Shown here piece after piece: positions 55,737 through 64,000 of a DNA stretch of 64,000 nucleotides. Numbering within the stretch: position 1 is the first letter of the stretch; the number at the start of each line of letters is the position of its first letter. The position numbers and the translations under genes were made by a program. Below the pieces are notes generated by a model. That model saw only the letters and a program-made list of their open reading frames with translations. It was not told the DNA's origin and did not search any database. This DNA comes from Hyphomonadaceae bacterium TMED5 (GTDB taxonomy: Bacteria > Pseudomonadota > Alphaproteobacteria > Caulobacterales > Hyphomonadaceae): NCBI GenBank assembly GCA_002173095.1, contig NHBK01000009.1, positions 1 to 64,000 of the forward strand, in the 5' to 3' direction.

Positions 55737-56696
55737 ATGACAATTCATCCAATACGATTCCAGGGCGTAACAAAGCGCTTTGGTGACTTCGAAGCTGTCA
55801 GCGATGTTTCTTTTGAAATTCAGTCTGGTGAAGTGATTGGCTTTCTGGGGCCGAACGGTGCGGGCAAGTCCACTTCGCTGCGTGTGGCGCTTGGTATTAT
55901 GGCACCCGATGAGGGCCATACTGAGCTGTTTGGTACAGCCCCGACGCTGATCAATCTGCGCCGTGTGGGATTTCTGCCAGAGGAGCGCGGGCTCTATAAG
56001 AAAATGTCAGCGCGCAATGTGATCGCGTATTTTGGTCAACTGAAAGGCATGAGCCGTAGCGCTGCGTTAAAGCGCGGCGATGAGTTGCTCGATCGCTTCG
56101 GTTTGTCTGACTTCCGCAAAACCCGGATTTCTCGCTTATCGAAGGGCATGGCGCAGAAGGTTCAGATCCTTTCCACCTTTGTGCAAAGCCCGGACCTCCT
56201 CATTCTTGATGAACCTTTCTCCGGTCTCGATCCCGTCAATCAGGCAGACCTGGAGCGCCTGATCGCCGAAGAGAACGCGCGTGGCACAACCATTCTATTC
56301 TCTACTCACGTCATGGAGCATGCCGAACGGCTTTGTGACCGTCTGGTGTTGATCGCCTGTGGCCGAAAAATGTTCGACGGTACGCTGAAAGACGCTTTTG
56401 CGACGCAGGCCCATATTCTGCGCCTCGCTACACCGGAAGCCGTGGATATTTTACCGCACTTCTCAGACAGCGCTTTTCAGGTGCGCGCATTACCGCCAAC
56501 CGAGGAAGATGCAGATCGCGTCTGGTGGGAAATTACGTTGCCTCAGGGGGCAAGCAGTCAGGATGTGCTGAAGCGCGCCATTGATGCGGGCATAGCGATT
56601 GAGGGATTTGAACCCGCGGAGCCACGTCTGCGCGATGTGTTTGTGTCGCTCGTGTCTGAAGCCGAGGAAAAGTTCGGAGCCTCCCGTCATGTATAG
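55737..56696 (+). CDS. ABC transporter ATP-binding protein, NatA-like
   Basis: The 319-residue ATPase starts at ATG 55737 with GGGGCAGGA upstream. Walker A is GPNGAGKSTSLR, the signature is LSKGMAQKVQILS and Walker B is LLILDEPFSGLDP. The extra C-terminal domain (about 240-319) is the NatA-type DUF4162 region. It pairs with the permease that begins within its last codons. The pair is probably an exporter for sodium, a toxic compound or a peptide. Confidence 0.92.
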   Translation: MTIHPIRFQGVTKRFGDFEAVSDVSFEIQSGEVIGFLGPNGAGKSTSLRVALGIMAPDEGHTELFGTAPTLINLRRVGFLPEERGLYKKMSARNVIAYFGQLKGMSRSAALKRGDELLDRFGLSDFRKTRISRLSKGMAQKVQILSTFVQSPDLLILDEPFSGLDPVNQADLERLIAEENARGTTILFSTHVMEHAERLCDRLVLIACGRKMFDGTLKDAFATQAHILRLATPEAVDILPHFSDSAFQVRALPPTEEDADRVWWEITLPQGASSQDVLKRAIDAGIAIEGFEPAEPRLRDVFVSLVSEAEEKFGASRHV

Positions 56697-58128
56697 AGCT
56701 TTTCTCGTCGCGCGTCGTGAGTACCTGGCCTACATCACCGCCTGGGGATTTTGGCTGGGACTTCTGATTACGCCCTTTGCTTTGTCGCTCGGCGTGCTTT
56801 TGCCAAGCCTTATCGAGCAAACCCAGCCTGTGCGATATTACGCCGTCATTGAAGATGGAAATGCCTTCACCAGCGCGTTGGAGCTGTATGAAGAAGACGG
56901 TCTGATCGAGGATGCGCGCGCCATTATTCGCCAGCAGGCAAGCTTTGACCCGCAAATGCAGGAAGAGGTGGCGCTTCAGGCGTTTGAAGACGAGCTCGCT
57001 TCTGGTGCTGATGTAGTTGATGCTTTGACGGTTGTTGCTCCAATGGCGGCTATGGCGCTGCCGGCGGAAGACTTTCTGCTCGTCGATCCGTCTGCACGAT
57101 CACTGGATGACCTTCGACCATATTTGTCGGGTGATCTGATGATTGACGGACCCGCAGGGCCGAGGCCGTTATTTGCCGTGTTCATCATGACGGGCGATGC
57201 GCCGGTTTATTGGAGCGAAGACGTCGTCAATGACAGTCTCGCCAGTCGTGGACGACGTGTTCTGGAACGCATGGCGCGGGCAGAAACGTTCGAGGCGGCA
57301 GGTGTGCCTCTGGAAATTCTGGAGCAGGTCCGGCTCAATACGCCAGATCTTCTGGTGCGTAGCCCGACATCTGTCAGTCAGACGGGTGAGGTGTCCTTTG
57401 CTGATCAGGCGCCATACTTCATCGCGATTGGCTTTTCATTCCTGCTCTGGCTTCTGATCTTTTCGGTCGTGAATTATCTGCTGACAGGCACGATTGAAGA
57501 ACGCTCCAACAAGATTTTTGACTCGCTTCTGACCTCGGTCTCATTGCCTCAATTGCTGACCGGAAAGCTGCTCGGCGTTCTGATGCTCAGCCTCACTTTG
57601 ATCTCGGTCTGGGCGACGCTCGGGACGAGCTTCATTATTCTGGCGCAGGATACCATCCCGCCAGATGTGGCAGCGGGTTTGTCGCAGATTACCAGCCCAA
57701 GGCTTTTGGTGCCGACATTGATCAGCTTCCTTCTTGGCTATCTGATGTTCGGATCAATCTTTCTGGCGCTGGGATCGCTTTGCGACACCATTCAGGAAGC
57801 GCAGTCTCTGCTGTCGCCCGTCATCATTATCATGATGCTGCCCTTACTGCTTTTGCCAGTGGCAATTTCCAATCCGGAAAGCACACTTCTGCATTGGGCG
57901 ACCTGGGTGCCCCTGCTCACGCCGTTTCTCGTAATTGTCCGCATTCCAACAGAGCCGCCGCTCTGGGAAGTCATGGCGCAGATTGTCTGGATGTTCAGCT
58001 TTACGGCGCTCATCATCTGGGCCGCTTCGAAAATCTATCGGGCGGGCGCAGTGCATGGCGCAGGTATGGGCGAGGCGCGCAATTGGTTTATGGGCCTGTT
58101 CGGCCGCAAACCAAAACCTCAGAATTAA
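56689..58128 (+). CDS. ABC-2 permease, NatB-like
   Basis: The 479-residue permease starts at ATG 56689 within the last codons of the ATPase gene; GGAG lies ten bases upstream. It begins with the family's cytoplasmic lead FLVARREYLAYITAWGFWLG, one span (about 20-40), a large periplasmic loop (about 45-235) and five or more C-terminal spans. The ABC2_membrane_3 signature is NYLLTGTIEERSNKIFDSLL. A terminator at 58136 follows. Confidence 0.9.
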   Translation: MYRAFLVARREYLAYITAWGFWLGLLITPFALSLGVLLPSLIEQTQPVRYYAVIEDGNAFTSALELYEEDGLIEDARAIIRQQASFDPQMQEEVALQAFEDELASGADVVDALTVVAPMAAMALPAEDFLLVDPSARSLDDLRPYLSGDLMIDGPAGPRPLFAVFIMTGDAPVYWSEDVVNDSLASRGRRVLERMARAETFEAAGVPLEILEQVRLNTPDLLVRSPTSVSQTGEVSFADQAPYFIAIGFSFLLWLLIFSVVNYLLTGTIEERSNKIFDSLLTSVSLPQLLTGKLLGVLMLSLTLISVWATLGTSFIILAQDTIPPDVAAGLSQITSPRLLVPTLISFLLGYLMFGSIFLALGSLCDTIQEAQSLLSPVIIIMMLPLLLLPVAISNPESTLLHWATWVPLLTPFLVIVRIPTEPPLWEVMAQIVWMFSFTALIIWAASKIYRAGAVHGAGMGEARNWFMGLFGRKPKPQN

Positions 58129-58135
58129 ACAACAC

Positions 58136-58167
58136 AAAAACCCCTCTCACCGGAATGTGGAGGGGTT
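58136..58167 (-). terminator. Terminator between NatB-like gene and rpsU
   Basis: AACCCCTC and GAGGGGTT form an eight-pair stem with a 13-base loop, with five T following on the minus strand. It ends rpsU transcription and sits eight bases after the convergent permease stop. Confidence 0.85.
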
Positions 58168-58190
58168 GAAGAGTCAATCGTAAGGATAGC

Positions 58191-58406
58191 TTACTTAGAC
58201 AGCAGGCCTTCGCGCTGAGCGCGTTTGCGAGCAAGTTTGCGTGCGCGGCGAACAGCTTCTGCGCGCTCACGAGCTTTCTTCTCAGAAGGCTTTTCGAAAT
58301 GGTTACGACGCTTCATTTCGCGGAAGAGGCCTTCACGCTGCATTTTTTTCTTCAGCGCTTTAAGGGCCTGGTCGACATTATTGTCGCGCACAACGATCTG
58401 TACGAT
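58191..58406 (-). CDS. rpsU: Ribosomal protein S21 with apparent ATC start codon
   Basis: S21 (bS21) helps initiation on the small subunit. The protein is basic throughout, with [19 protein letters not shown] and [19 protein letters not shown]. Family members begin M-V-Q-x-x-V-R-D-N-N. Here the matching N-terminus is encoded by ATC GTA CAG ATC GTT GTG CGC GAC, and the ribosome site GGAGAG ends six bases before the ATC. The first standard in-frame start, GTG 58391, would drop the first five residues and sit 21 bases from the site. No in-frame ATG exists upstream near the site. 71 residues from ATC 58406. Confidence 0.9.
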   Translation of the reverse strand: MVQIVVRDNNVDQALKALKKKMQREGLFREMKRRNHFEKPSEKKARERAEAVRRARKLARKRAQREGLLSK

Positions 58407-58520
58407 GGGACTCTCTCCATTCTTTAAAAAAACAATGCGGCGTGCCGCACGCTATCTTTTTTGTCCTGTTTAAGGGACAATATTATTCGGAAGCCGCGCT
58501 CATAACACAGGGGAACGGAT

Positions 58521-59141
58521 ATGCCTACACCTGAAGACGCACCATCTGCTGTAATCAGCCAAAAAATTCTGGCCTCTGCGCTGGATTCTGCAGGAATCGA
58601 AGGTTGGACCCAGTCCGTCTTCGAAAAAGCCTGTTTGGCCAATGATGTCACACCATCTGAGGTCGCCTATGCATTTCCAGACGGAATTCGCTCTCTCGTG
58701 CCTGCTTATTTTCAGGGGCTGAGGGGTGAAGTCCGGTCCGGGCTCGAGCAGATTCCTCTGTCTGAGATGCGTGTTCGCGATAAGATTTCAACCGGCGTAG
58801 AGCTTTGGCTGAATGAGATGTCCAAAAGCTATCCGGCTTCGGTTAAGGCGCTCGACTGGGCGACGATCCGGCCAACCGGGCCCTGTTCTATGCCAGAGAT
58901 CATCTGGGGCGTTGCCGATACGCTCTGGACTGGCATTGGGGATACGTCGTTCGGCTTCACCTATTATTCCAAGCGTACAACACTTTCAGCAGTGATCACA
59001 TCAACGCTGGCTGTTTGGCGGAATACCGGTGGAGACGAAGCAGAATGGAAGCCGTTTCTGGCCCGGCGCATAGAAGACGTAATGACGTTTGAAAAGTTCA
59101 AGGCGAAAGTGAAACTGCCTGAAATCGCCCTGCCGTTTTAG
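58521..59141 (+). CDS. COQ9-family protein, divergent from rpsU
   Basis: The 206-residue protein belongs to the COQ9 family, known as the rpsU-divergently transcribed protein in alphaproteobacteria (TIGR02396), which fits the layout seen here. Recognised elements are EGWTQSVFEKACLANDVTPS (about residues 27-46) and SVKALDWATIRPTGPCSMPE-type central region, then YYSKRTTLSAVITSTLAVW. COQ9 supports ubiquinone synthesis by binding lipid and COQ7. Function is by homology. Divergent promoters with rpsU lie in the 114-bp gap. Confidence 0.92.
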   Translation: MPTPEDAPSAVISQKILASALDSAGIEGWTQSVFEKACLANDVTPSEVAYAFPDGIRSLVPAYFQGLRGEVRSGLEQIPLSEMRVRDKISTGVELWLNEMSKSYPASVKALDWATIRPTGPCSMPEIIWGVADTLWTGIGDTSFGFTYYSKRTTLSAVITSTLAVWRNTGGDEAEWKPFLARRIEDVMTFEKFKAKVKLPEIALPF

Positions 59142-59143
59142 GT

Positions 59144-60136
59144 CTAATATTCCGCCAGCGTCTGGCCGAGCAGGCGAATCTGGCGGTCTTTGACCTGAAC
59201 GGTCATCACGCCACCATTCCGGCTGGTAAGCGCTATAGCGGCTATGCCCGTGCGAAGGCCTGGCGTCATCGCGCCAGCCTCTTCGATTGCAGCAATCAGT
59301 TCTTCAGATCGTTCCAGATAAACGCTCACCGTACCGTCCGGGTCATTCTCGCGGTCGAGTACAACATTGGCGCGCATGGAAAGGTCCAGCGGTCCCATAT
59401 CTAAATCGCCGCGTTCCAGCTTGATGTGATTTTGTTCTAGCTTCCACTCTGTGAAGGTGAGGTCGGTTTCGACCAGCGGATAGAAGTTCTCGATTTCAGC
59501 CCAGAGGACAAGTTCAGTGATCTCCTGACCAAGGAATTCTGCGTCCGGGATTTCGGCTGGAAGGGCCAAGTTTTCAAATGAGAGCGCAGCCTGAAGGTTG
59601 TTTTCAGCCTCTGGCATGGGACGCAAACCCAGCGAAAAAAGATCCGCAGTAAGAGTGCCATCTTCGTCTGTTCGCGCGCTCAGCTCTGTTGCTTCAATGC
59701 CGATGCGGCGGAGGTTTCCATCTTCAAGTACAAAGCTCGCCGCAGAAGACGGTGCGGCGGTTGCCATCAGCGTTCGGCCATCTGGCAGACCGAAGGTGTT
59801 TTCGCCCGGGCTGCGTGCAATAATATGGTTGAGGTTCCAGCTCATGGCGATGAGCTGAAGCGTCTCGGCTTCCCATCGGGCGCGCAGGTCTGGTGCGTAA
59901 ATCGCCGGCTCATCTGCGTCGAGCACAAAGCGATAGGGAAAGCCGGTCACTTTCATATCCGAATAGCTGACGGTGCGTCCGATTGTACGCTGCTCATCAA
60001 CCCATTCGTTCGCGCCCTTCAGAATGACGCCAGACATCACAAACCAATATCCGCAATACAGAGCAGATAGGATGACCACGAGAATGAAGAGGTTCACCGG
60101 AAGGGTGAAGAACTTCTTCTTTTTTGTGCTCGTCAT
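59144..60136 (-). CDS. DUF2125 membrane-anchored protein
   Basis: The 330-residue protein has one N-terminal anchor (about residues 12-32, after KKKKFF) and an extracytoplasmic DUF2125 domain. The segments KVTGFPYRFVLDADEPAI and ALTSRNGGVMTVQVKDRQIR fit that family. The role is unknown. It ends two bases from the COQ9 stop and overlaps the upstream acyltransferase by four bases (ATGA), so it is the last gene of a short operon. Confidence 0.87.
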   Translation of the reverse strand: MTSTKKKKFFTLPVNLFILVVILSALYCGYWFVMSGVILKGANEWVDEQRTIGRTVSYSDMKVTGFPYRFVLDADEPAIYAPDLRARWEAETLQLIAMSWNLNHIIARSPGENTFGLPDGRTLMATAAPSSAASFVLEDGNLRRIGIEATELSARTDEDGTLTADLFSLGLRPMPEAENNLQAALSFENLALPAEIPDAEFLGQEITELVLWAEIENFYPLVETDLTFTEWKLEQNHIKLERGDLDMGPLDLSMRANVVLDRENDPDGTVSVYLERSEELIAAIEEAGAMTPGLRTGIAAIALTSRNGGVMTVQVKDRQIRLLGQTLAEY

Positions 60137-60879
60137 GCTGTGAGCTCCTCATCCATCAGGTGCTCCGGCATCGGAGTTGGTAATAAGGCGTTGGAGGCCG
60201 TTTCGATTGTGTTTTCCAGCCGGGACATAAAGGCTTTGCGGGAGAGGCCCGGTTCAATATGCGGTAGAAACTCAACCGTCATTGTGCCGGGATAGCGCAT
60301 TACGCCTTTGGCAGGCCAACAGAGCCCAGTGCTCAGCGCGACGGGAAGGCAGGGCATTCCAAGTTCCTTATAGAGCAGGGCAATACCCGGCTTATAGTCA
60401 GGCTCAGCACCCGGCTTGTTGCGTGTGCCTTCAGGGAAAATGAGGATAGACCGGCCCTCATCGCGCGCCGCTTTTGCCTTTTGCGTCATCTCTTTCAGGG
60501 CTTTCATGGAGCCTGACCGGTCAATGGCAATCATGCCAGTGCGCATGGCGAAGAAGCCGAAAATCGGATACCAGAGCAATTCCTTTTTCAGGACGATGCA
60601 CGGGTCTTTCAGATAGATGAAAGGCAGAATGGTATCGAGTGTGCTCTGATGCTTTGATGCGACGAGGACGGGCGTATCGCCGATATTTTCCAGTCCTTTT
60701 ACGTCTGTTTTAGCGCCGCAAATGAACTCCATTCCCCATTTAGCGGCATAGGCCCAGCACTTAATGCCCGTCATCGCAAAAACACGCGGCAACAGAAGTA
60801 GCGGCAGAAAGGTCAGGCCGAGTACGACCATTGAGCCATAAAGCCAGATCACAAACAGAACGGATCTCAACGCCGTCAT
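60133..60879 (-). CDS. plsC: 1-acyl-glycerol-3-phosphate acyltransferase (PlsC family)
   Basis: PlsC-type enzymes convert lysophosphatidic acid to phosphatidic acid in phospholipid synthesis. The 248-residue protein has an N-terminal membrane helix (about 5-28) and the acyltransferase motifs SKHQSTLDTI (His-x4-Asp), then MIAIDRSG and FPEGTRNKPG. ATG 60879 overlaps the stop of the DUF218 gene (ATGA). The exact acyl donor and the paralogue identity are not shown. Confidence 0.9.
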   Translation of the reverse strand: MTALRSVLFVIWLYGSMVVLGLTFLPLLLLPRVFAMTGIKCWAYAAKWGMEFICGAKTDVKGLENIGDTPVLVASKHQSTLDTILPFIYLKDPCIVLKKELLWYPIFGFFAMRTGMIAIDRSGSMKALKEMTQKAKAARDEGRSILIFPEGTRNKPGAEPDYKPGIALLYKELGMPCLPVALSTGLCWPAKGVMRYPGTMTVEFLPHIEPGLSRKAFMSRLENTIETASNALLPTPMPEHLMDEELTA

Positions 60880-61454
60880 AGGTTCAGCACTTTCATTACG
60901 CCGGTTACTCTGTATTTCGCCCATTCAAGGACGAGGCCTTTAATCGAAGGCCAGCTTTTCCACCAATCCGGGGGCGTCATACTTGATTCTACCGGGTAGG
61001 GAATAATCTCTACGCCTTCAAAACCCTCTTTAAACCAGAGCAGTGCACGGGGCATGTGATAATTCGATGTCACCAGAATGAGCGAGTCATACTCATGCTC
61101 TCTCACCCAGTTGGAGGTCTCTTGCGCATTACCTTCGGTGGAATGGGCAAGACGTCCAATATCGATGCAGCAATCATAGAGTGCCTGTGAGCCGCCAGCC
61201 GTTTCAACGAGTGCGGCGACATTTACGCTCTCATGTACGCCGCTGACCAGAAGACGTTCACCCGTGCCACTTTCCAGGATGGCAAGCGCGGCTTGAATGC
61301 GTCGTCCCCCGCCGCCGGTCAGTGCGACAACGGCATCGGCCTGTGCATCGTCATCTGCTTCAAGTACGCGAACCTGGCTCACCCAACGCTGGAAATCTGC
61401 GGCGCAGGCCAGAACACCAAGCGCGATGAGAAGAAGAATAAATTTACGGAACAA
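60876..61454 (-). CDS. DUF218/YdcF-like (ElyC/SanA) membrane protein
   Basis: The 192-residue protein has an N-terminal anchor (about residues 3-20) and a DUF218 domain, with ADAVVALTGGGGRRIQAALA (about 40-59), ERLLVSGVH, then ILVTSNYHMPRALLWFK near residue 130. ElyC and SanA in enteric bacteria affect envelope integrity, including lipid carrier use. It overlaps plsC (ATGA) and is 14 bases downstream of ftsX, so it probably belongs to an envelope operon. Confidence 0.87.
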   Translation of the reverse strand: MFRKFILLLIALGVLACAADFQRWVSQVRVLEADDDAQADAVVALTGGGGRRIQAALAILESGTGERLLVSGVHESVNVAALVETAGGSQALYDCCIDIGRLAHSTEGNAQETSNWVREHEYDSLILVTSNYHMPRALLWFKEGFEGVEIIPYPVESSMTPPDWWKSWPSIKGLVLEWAKYRVTGVMKVLNL

Positions 61455-61468
61455 GAATGTCAGGACCT

Positions 61469-62341
61469 TCAGTTCAGTTCGCTCAACGCCCGCCCAACAG
61501 TAATACGTGCAGCTATCATAGCAACAATTGCGGCAATAAGAGGGGTGACGACAAGAACAATGAATGTCCCGATATCCGGAGACATTTGAGGCAGCAGCCA
61601 GCTGCGCTCGCCCGCCTGTTTCGCACCGAAAAACAAGAGCATAGCGCCCAGTAGCGCAAAGAGAGCGCCCAACCCGCCAGCTCTCAGTCCGAGGCCGAAA
61701 AAGCGGTGTTCAAATAGTCTGGAAATAAATCGGTCAGATGCACCGCAAGTGTGAAGCACATGCACCACGTCGCGTCGTGCGAGCAGGGCAGAGTGGGTTG
61801 CGAACGCGATCACCGACAGGACAATCGTCACCAGAAGAATAAGTGCCACCATGCCGGTCAGGCGCAGAATACCGAGGCTTCGCTCGACATCGTTTGCCCA
61901 GCGCTGGTGATCTTCGACTTCCACCTGAAAGCCTGCACCTTCTGCGGTGTCGACGATGGTTTCAGACAAATTCGCAGCATCTGGCATGGTCTGAACGCCA
62001 AGATACCAGGACAATGGCAAATCGTCTGGCAGATTGGTGCCAAGCCAGGGCGCGAGTAGAGATTCTGTGACGTCACGGTCTTCGGCCTCAACCGATCGAA
62101 TGCCGGGTAGGTCACTCAAAAGGCGCGCGAGAGATTCGGCGTCTTCTTCGCCGCCGTCGACGAGGCGAATGGTCATTTCGCCTTGCACCTGTCCGGCCCA
62201 GCTTTCAGCAGCGCCATAGGCAGCGCGTGTCGCAAGGCCCGTGAGGGCTGCAAGAAAGCAAAGCGCCGCGACTACAAAGAAGAGTGCCGCTTCACGGGCA
62301 TCTTCGCGTGGCAATAGGGGAGAGCGTTTCAGATCAGGCAT
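61469..62341 (-). CDS. ftsX: Cell division protein FtsX
   Basis: FtsX is the membrane partner of FtsE and regulates peptidoglycan hydrolases at division. The 290-residue protein has four membrane spans (about residues 22-42, 165-187, 215-240 and 255-280) and a periplasmic loop with VDGGEEDAESLARLLSDLPG and VEVEDHQRW. The FtsX-type sequence HTCGASDRFISRLFEHRFFG follows the second span, after LARRDVVHVL. It starts 12 bases after the ftsE stop. Confidence 0.93.
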   Translation of the reverse strand: MPDLKRSPLLPREDAREAALFFVVAALCFLAALTGLATRAAYGAAESWAGQVQGEMTIRLVDGGEEDAESLARLLSDLPGIRSVEAEDRDVTESLLAPWLGTNLPDDLPLSWYLGVQTMPDAANLSETIVDTAEGAGFQVEVEDHQRWANDVERSLGILRLTGMVALILLVTIVLSVIAFATHSALLARRDVVHVLHTCGASDRFISRLFEHRFFGLGLRAGGLGALFALLGAMLLFFGAKQAGERSWLLPQMSPDIGTFIVLVVTPLIAAIVAMIAARITVGRALSELN

Positions 62342-62352
62342 TTAACGTACTC

Positions 62353-63069
62353 TCACCCTCCTGAAAAATCGCCGCGACGGTCATGCATAAGCAAGCCGTT
62401 CTCAAGGCGAAGAATAGGGGCCTGAAGGCGCTCAACAAGTGCGATATCGTGAGTGGCGATCAGAACCGTTGTGGACAGGCGACGGTTCAGCTCCAGAATG
62501 AGCCGAATCAGTCGCTCGCCCATTTCCGGGTCCACATTGCCGGTTGGCTCGTCTGCGATCAGGAGGTGAGGTTTGTTTACAAGCGCACGGGCAATTGCCA
62601 CGCGTTGTTGCTCGCCGCCTGAAAGGGTTGTTGGTTTTGCCTGAATGCGGTCGCCAAGTCCCACCCAGTTCAGAAGGTCCAGAACATCGTCGCGATATTC
62701 GCGCTCATGCTGACCCGTCACACGGAGAGGAAGAGCCGCGTTTTCATAAGCGGTAAGATGGTTAAGAAGGCGGAAGTCCTGATACACGACTCCGATGCGG
62801 CGACGCAGGCGCGTTAGTGTTTGGCGGCTTGCCGTATTGGTTTCTACGCCGAACAGAAATACACGGCCATTGCGAGGCTTTTGAGCGGCATAAAGCAGTT
62901 GTAACAGCGTGGTTTTACCCGATCCTGACGGACCTGTCAGAAAGGCAAATGAGCCAGCTTTTAACTCCATATTAATGTCGCCTAACACATGGTCTCCGGA
63001 TACATACCCATGGTTAACGCTATCGACGCGGATTGTGGGTTCATCGAGAGATAAAACAGGCTCGGTCAT
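62353..63069 (-). CDS. ftsE: Cell division ATP-binding protein FtsE
   Basis: FtsE is the ATPase of the FtsEX complex in division and cell wall hydrolysis control. The 238-residue protein starts at ATG 63069 (MTEPVLSLDE). Walker A is GPSGSGKTTLLQ, the signature LSGGEQQRVAIARALV, and Walker B LLIADEPTGNVDP. The ribosome site is weak (GAGTT). It is divergent from the zinc-ribbon gene. The order ftsE-ftsX-DUF218-plsC-DUF2125 is one operon. Confidence 0.94.
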   Translation of the reverse strand: MTEPVLSLDEPTIRVDSVNHGYVSGDHVLGDINMELKAGSFAFLTGPSGSGKTTLLQLLYAAQKPRNGRVFLFGVETNTASRQTLTRLRRRIGVVYQDFRLLNHLTAYENAALPLRVTGQHEREYRDDVLDLLNWVGLGDRIQAKPTTLSGGEQQRVAIARALVNKPHLLIADEPTGNVDPEMGERLIRLILELNRRLSTTVLIATHDIALVERLQAPILRLENGLLMHDRRGDFSGG

Positions 63070-63152
63070 ATTAACTCGTATCAGTCCGCTGCGAACTGTT
63101 GCAATGCGAAGTCCCGGCACAAAAGCGTGCCTTCCGAGAGGAGAGAACTGCA

Positions 63153-64000
63153 GTGATCCTCACATGTCCATCCTGTTCAGCACAATATTTTGCCGACGAT
63201 AAGGCAATTGGTGCGCAGGGACGTACTGTGCGCTGCGCTTCGTGCTCGCATTCCTGGTATGTGCGCCCGGAATTGTCTCTGGAAGAAGAAATCAGCAAAG
63301 CTGACTTTTCCCGTGAAAAAGTTGAACGCCAGCGTCAGGCCATGGGCACGACCAGTGCGCCGACTGCGCCTCATCTCGCGATTCGCGAGAAGAAGTTTGC
63401 GCGTCAGGCCAATGGAGCGCGAATGGCTGCAATTGGCGCATGGGCGGGAACCGCAGCCATTTTCTTCGCTATTGGGGGCGCTGCCATTGTGAACCGCGAT
63501 GCGGTTGTCCGCATGATGCCGGAAGCGTCGAGCGCTTATGCCATGGTCGGGCTTGAGGCCAATCCTTTCGGACTGGAGTTTGCCGATGTGTCGGCTGACC
63601 GCGAACTGGAAGGCACTATGCCTGTACTGACGGTTTCCGGGTCCATTCTGAATGTATCGAACCGCGCGCAGATTGTTCCGAATGTGCGCGTCGATTTGCG
63701 TGATGATCTTGGCGTTCAGGTGGAAAGCATTCTGATAACGCCGGATGAATCCAGCGTTGTACCGGGTGGTGAAGTTTATTTTACGACCCGCCTCGATTCG
63801 CCGTCTCTGGCGGCTTACGATCTGGCGGTCAGCTTCGTGCAGTCGGAAAGCAATGTGCGCCTCGTCGCAAACGGACATGGTGTTGAAGATGTGCACCATT
63901 CGACTGACGCGGCGCATGACACTCAATCCGATGGCGAACACGCAACTGACGGGCATGACGCCGCAGATGGGCATGAAACAGTAGACTCACATGCAGCGGC
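63153..64000 (+). CDS. MJ0042-type zinc-ribbon membrane protein, 3'-truncated by the window edge
   Basis: GTG 63153 follows GAGGAG and opens a frame that stays open to base 64000, so the stop is beyond the window. Two Cys pairs (TCPSCSAQ near residues 4-11 and RCASCSHSW near 27-35) form the zinc ribbon of MJ0042-type proteins. One membrane span lies at about residues 95-112 and a soluble DUF3426-like domain at about 120-240. The visible tail (about 245-282) is rich in His, Asp and Ala. This arrangement opposite ftsE is common in alphaproteobacteria. Confidence 0.82.
   Translation, partial: MILTCPSCSAQYFADDKAIGAQGRTVRCASCSHSWYVRPELSLEEEISKADFSREKVERQRQAMGTTSAPTAPHLAIREKKFARQANGARMAAIGAWAGTAAIFFAIGGAAIVNRDAVVRMMPEASSAYAMVGLEANPFGLEFADVSADRELEGTMPVLTVSGSILNVSNRAQIVPNVRVDLRDDLGVQVESILITPDESSVVPGGEVYFTTRLDSPSLAAYDLAVSFVQSESNVRLVANGHGVEDVHHSTDAAHDTQSDGEHATDGHDAADGHETVDSHAA

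Noticed and set aside
63177-63974. 265-residue minus-strand ORF at the right edge
   Set aside because: The plus-strand frame from GTG 63153 has a ribosome site, zinc-ribbon cysteines and a membrane span; the minus frame has none of these.

Overview
The window reads as a chromosomal segment of a dimorphic, flagellated alphaproteobacterium of the Caulobacterales, most likely Hyphomonadaceae. This rests on gene content and order rather than on any search. The flagellar block fliK-flgD-flgE-sciP-fliF-fliG-fliH(flbE)-fliN-flbD-flhA follows the order known from Caulobacter. SciP, a GapR (DUF2312) protein, a TacA-like regulator and several short UrcA-type secreted proteins also point to this group. 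Gene density is high, intergenic gaps are short, and many genes overlap by 1-4 bases. No tRNA, rRNA, IS element, prophage or CRISPR array was recognised.

Layout. Positions 1-7260: the 3' part of ftsY with a (CCAGAG)15 repeat, an EamA transporter, a divergent flavodoxin/HxlR pair, a flippase, a membrane protein, septation protein A, a Nudix hydrolase and a MarR regulator with a poly-lysine tail. 7260-12330: ccmABCD (cytochrome c haem export) divergent from aconitase acnA. 12390-17630: a DUF1223 protein and a three-gene GldA / fused GldF-GldG / DUF4340 ABC cassette on the minus strand, preceded by a 32-codon leader ORF, a terminator-like hairpin and an unexplained non-coding stretch. 17985-35241: the flagellar island. 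flgK-flgL lie on the minus strand and fliK to flhG on the plus strand, with a good sigma-54 promoter before fliK and a CtrA-like box before fliF. 35247-39070: an unrecognised 545-residue membrane protein, a serine hydrolase and motA.

39264-49490: a VIT1/CCC1 transporter, an MFS transporter, an MltB-type transglycosylase, rpmJ, a TPR protein overlapping a lipoprotein hydrolase, gapR, an UrcA protein, an SDR enzyme, a 52-residue microprotein, an ABC1 kinase and an M23 peptidase. 49542-58130: two more UrcA proteins, the TacA-like sigma-54 activator, a cupin lipoprotein, an RNA 2',3'-cyclic phosphodiesterase, a hydrolase, an aa3 oxidase subunit IV-like protein, a DksA/TraR-type zinc finger protein and a NatAB-like ABC exporter. 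58191-64000: rpsU, apparently starting at a non-canonical ATC codon, divergent from a COQ9-family gene; a DUF2125 / PlsC / DUF218 / ftsX / ftsE run on the minus strand; and a zinc-ribbon membrane protein that runs off the end of the window.

How the parts fit together: CtrA/SciP would time the early flagellar genes, FlbD with sigma-54 would drive late ones such as fliK-flgD-flgE, and FlhF/FlhG would place the flagellum. Several genes are too short or too open-ended for a simple ORF scan and were read by hand: ccmD, rpmJ, the 52-residue microprotein, the corrected rpsU start and the 3'-terminal zinc-ribbon gene. No clearly new multi-gene system is proven here. The best leads are the rpsU ATC start, the leader/attenuator arrangement before the Gld cassette, and the unknown protein next to flhG.
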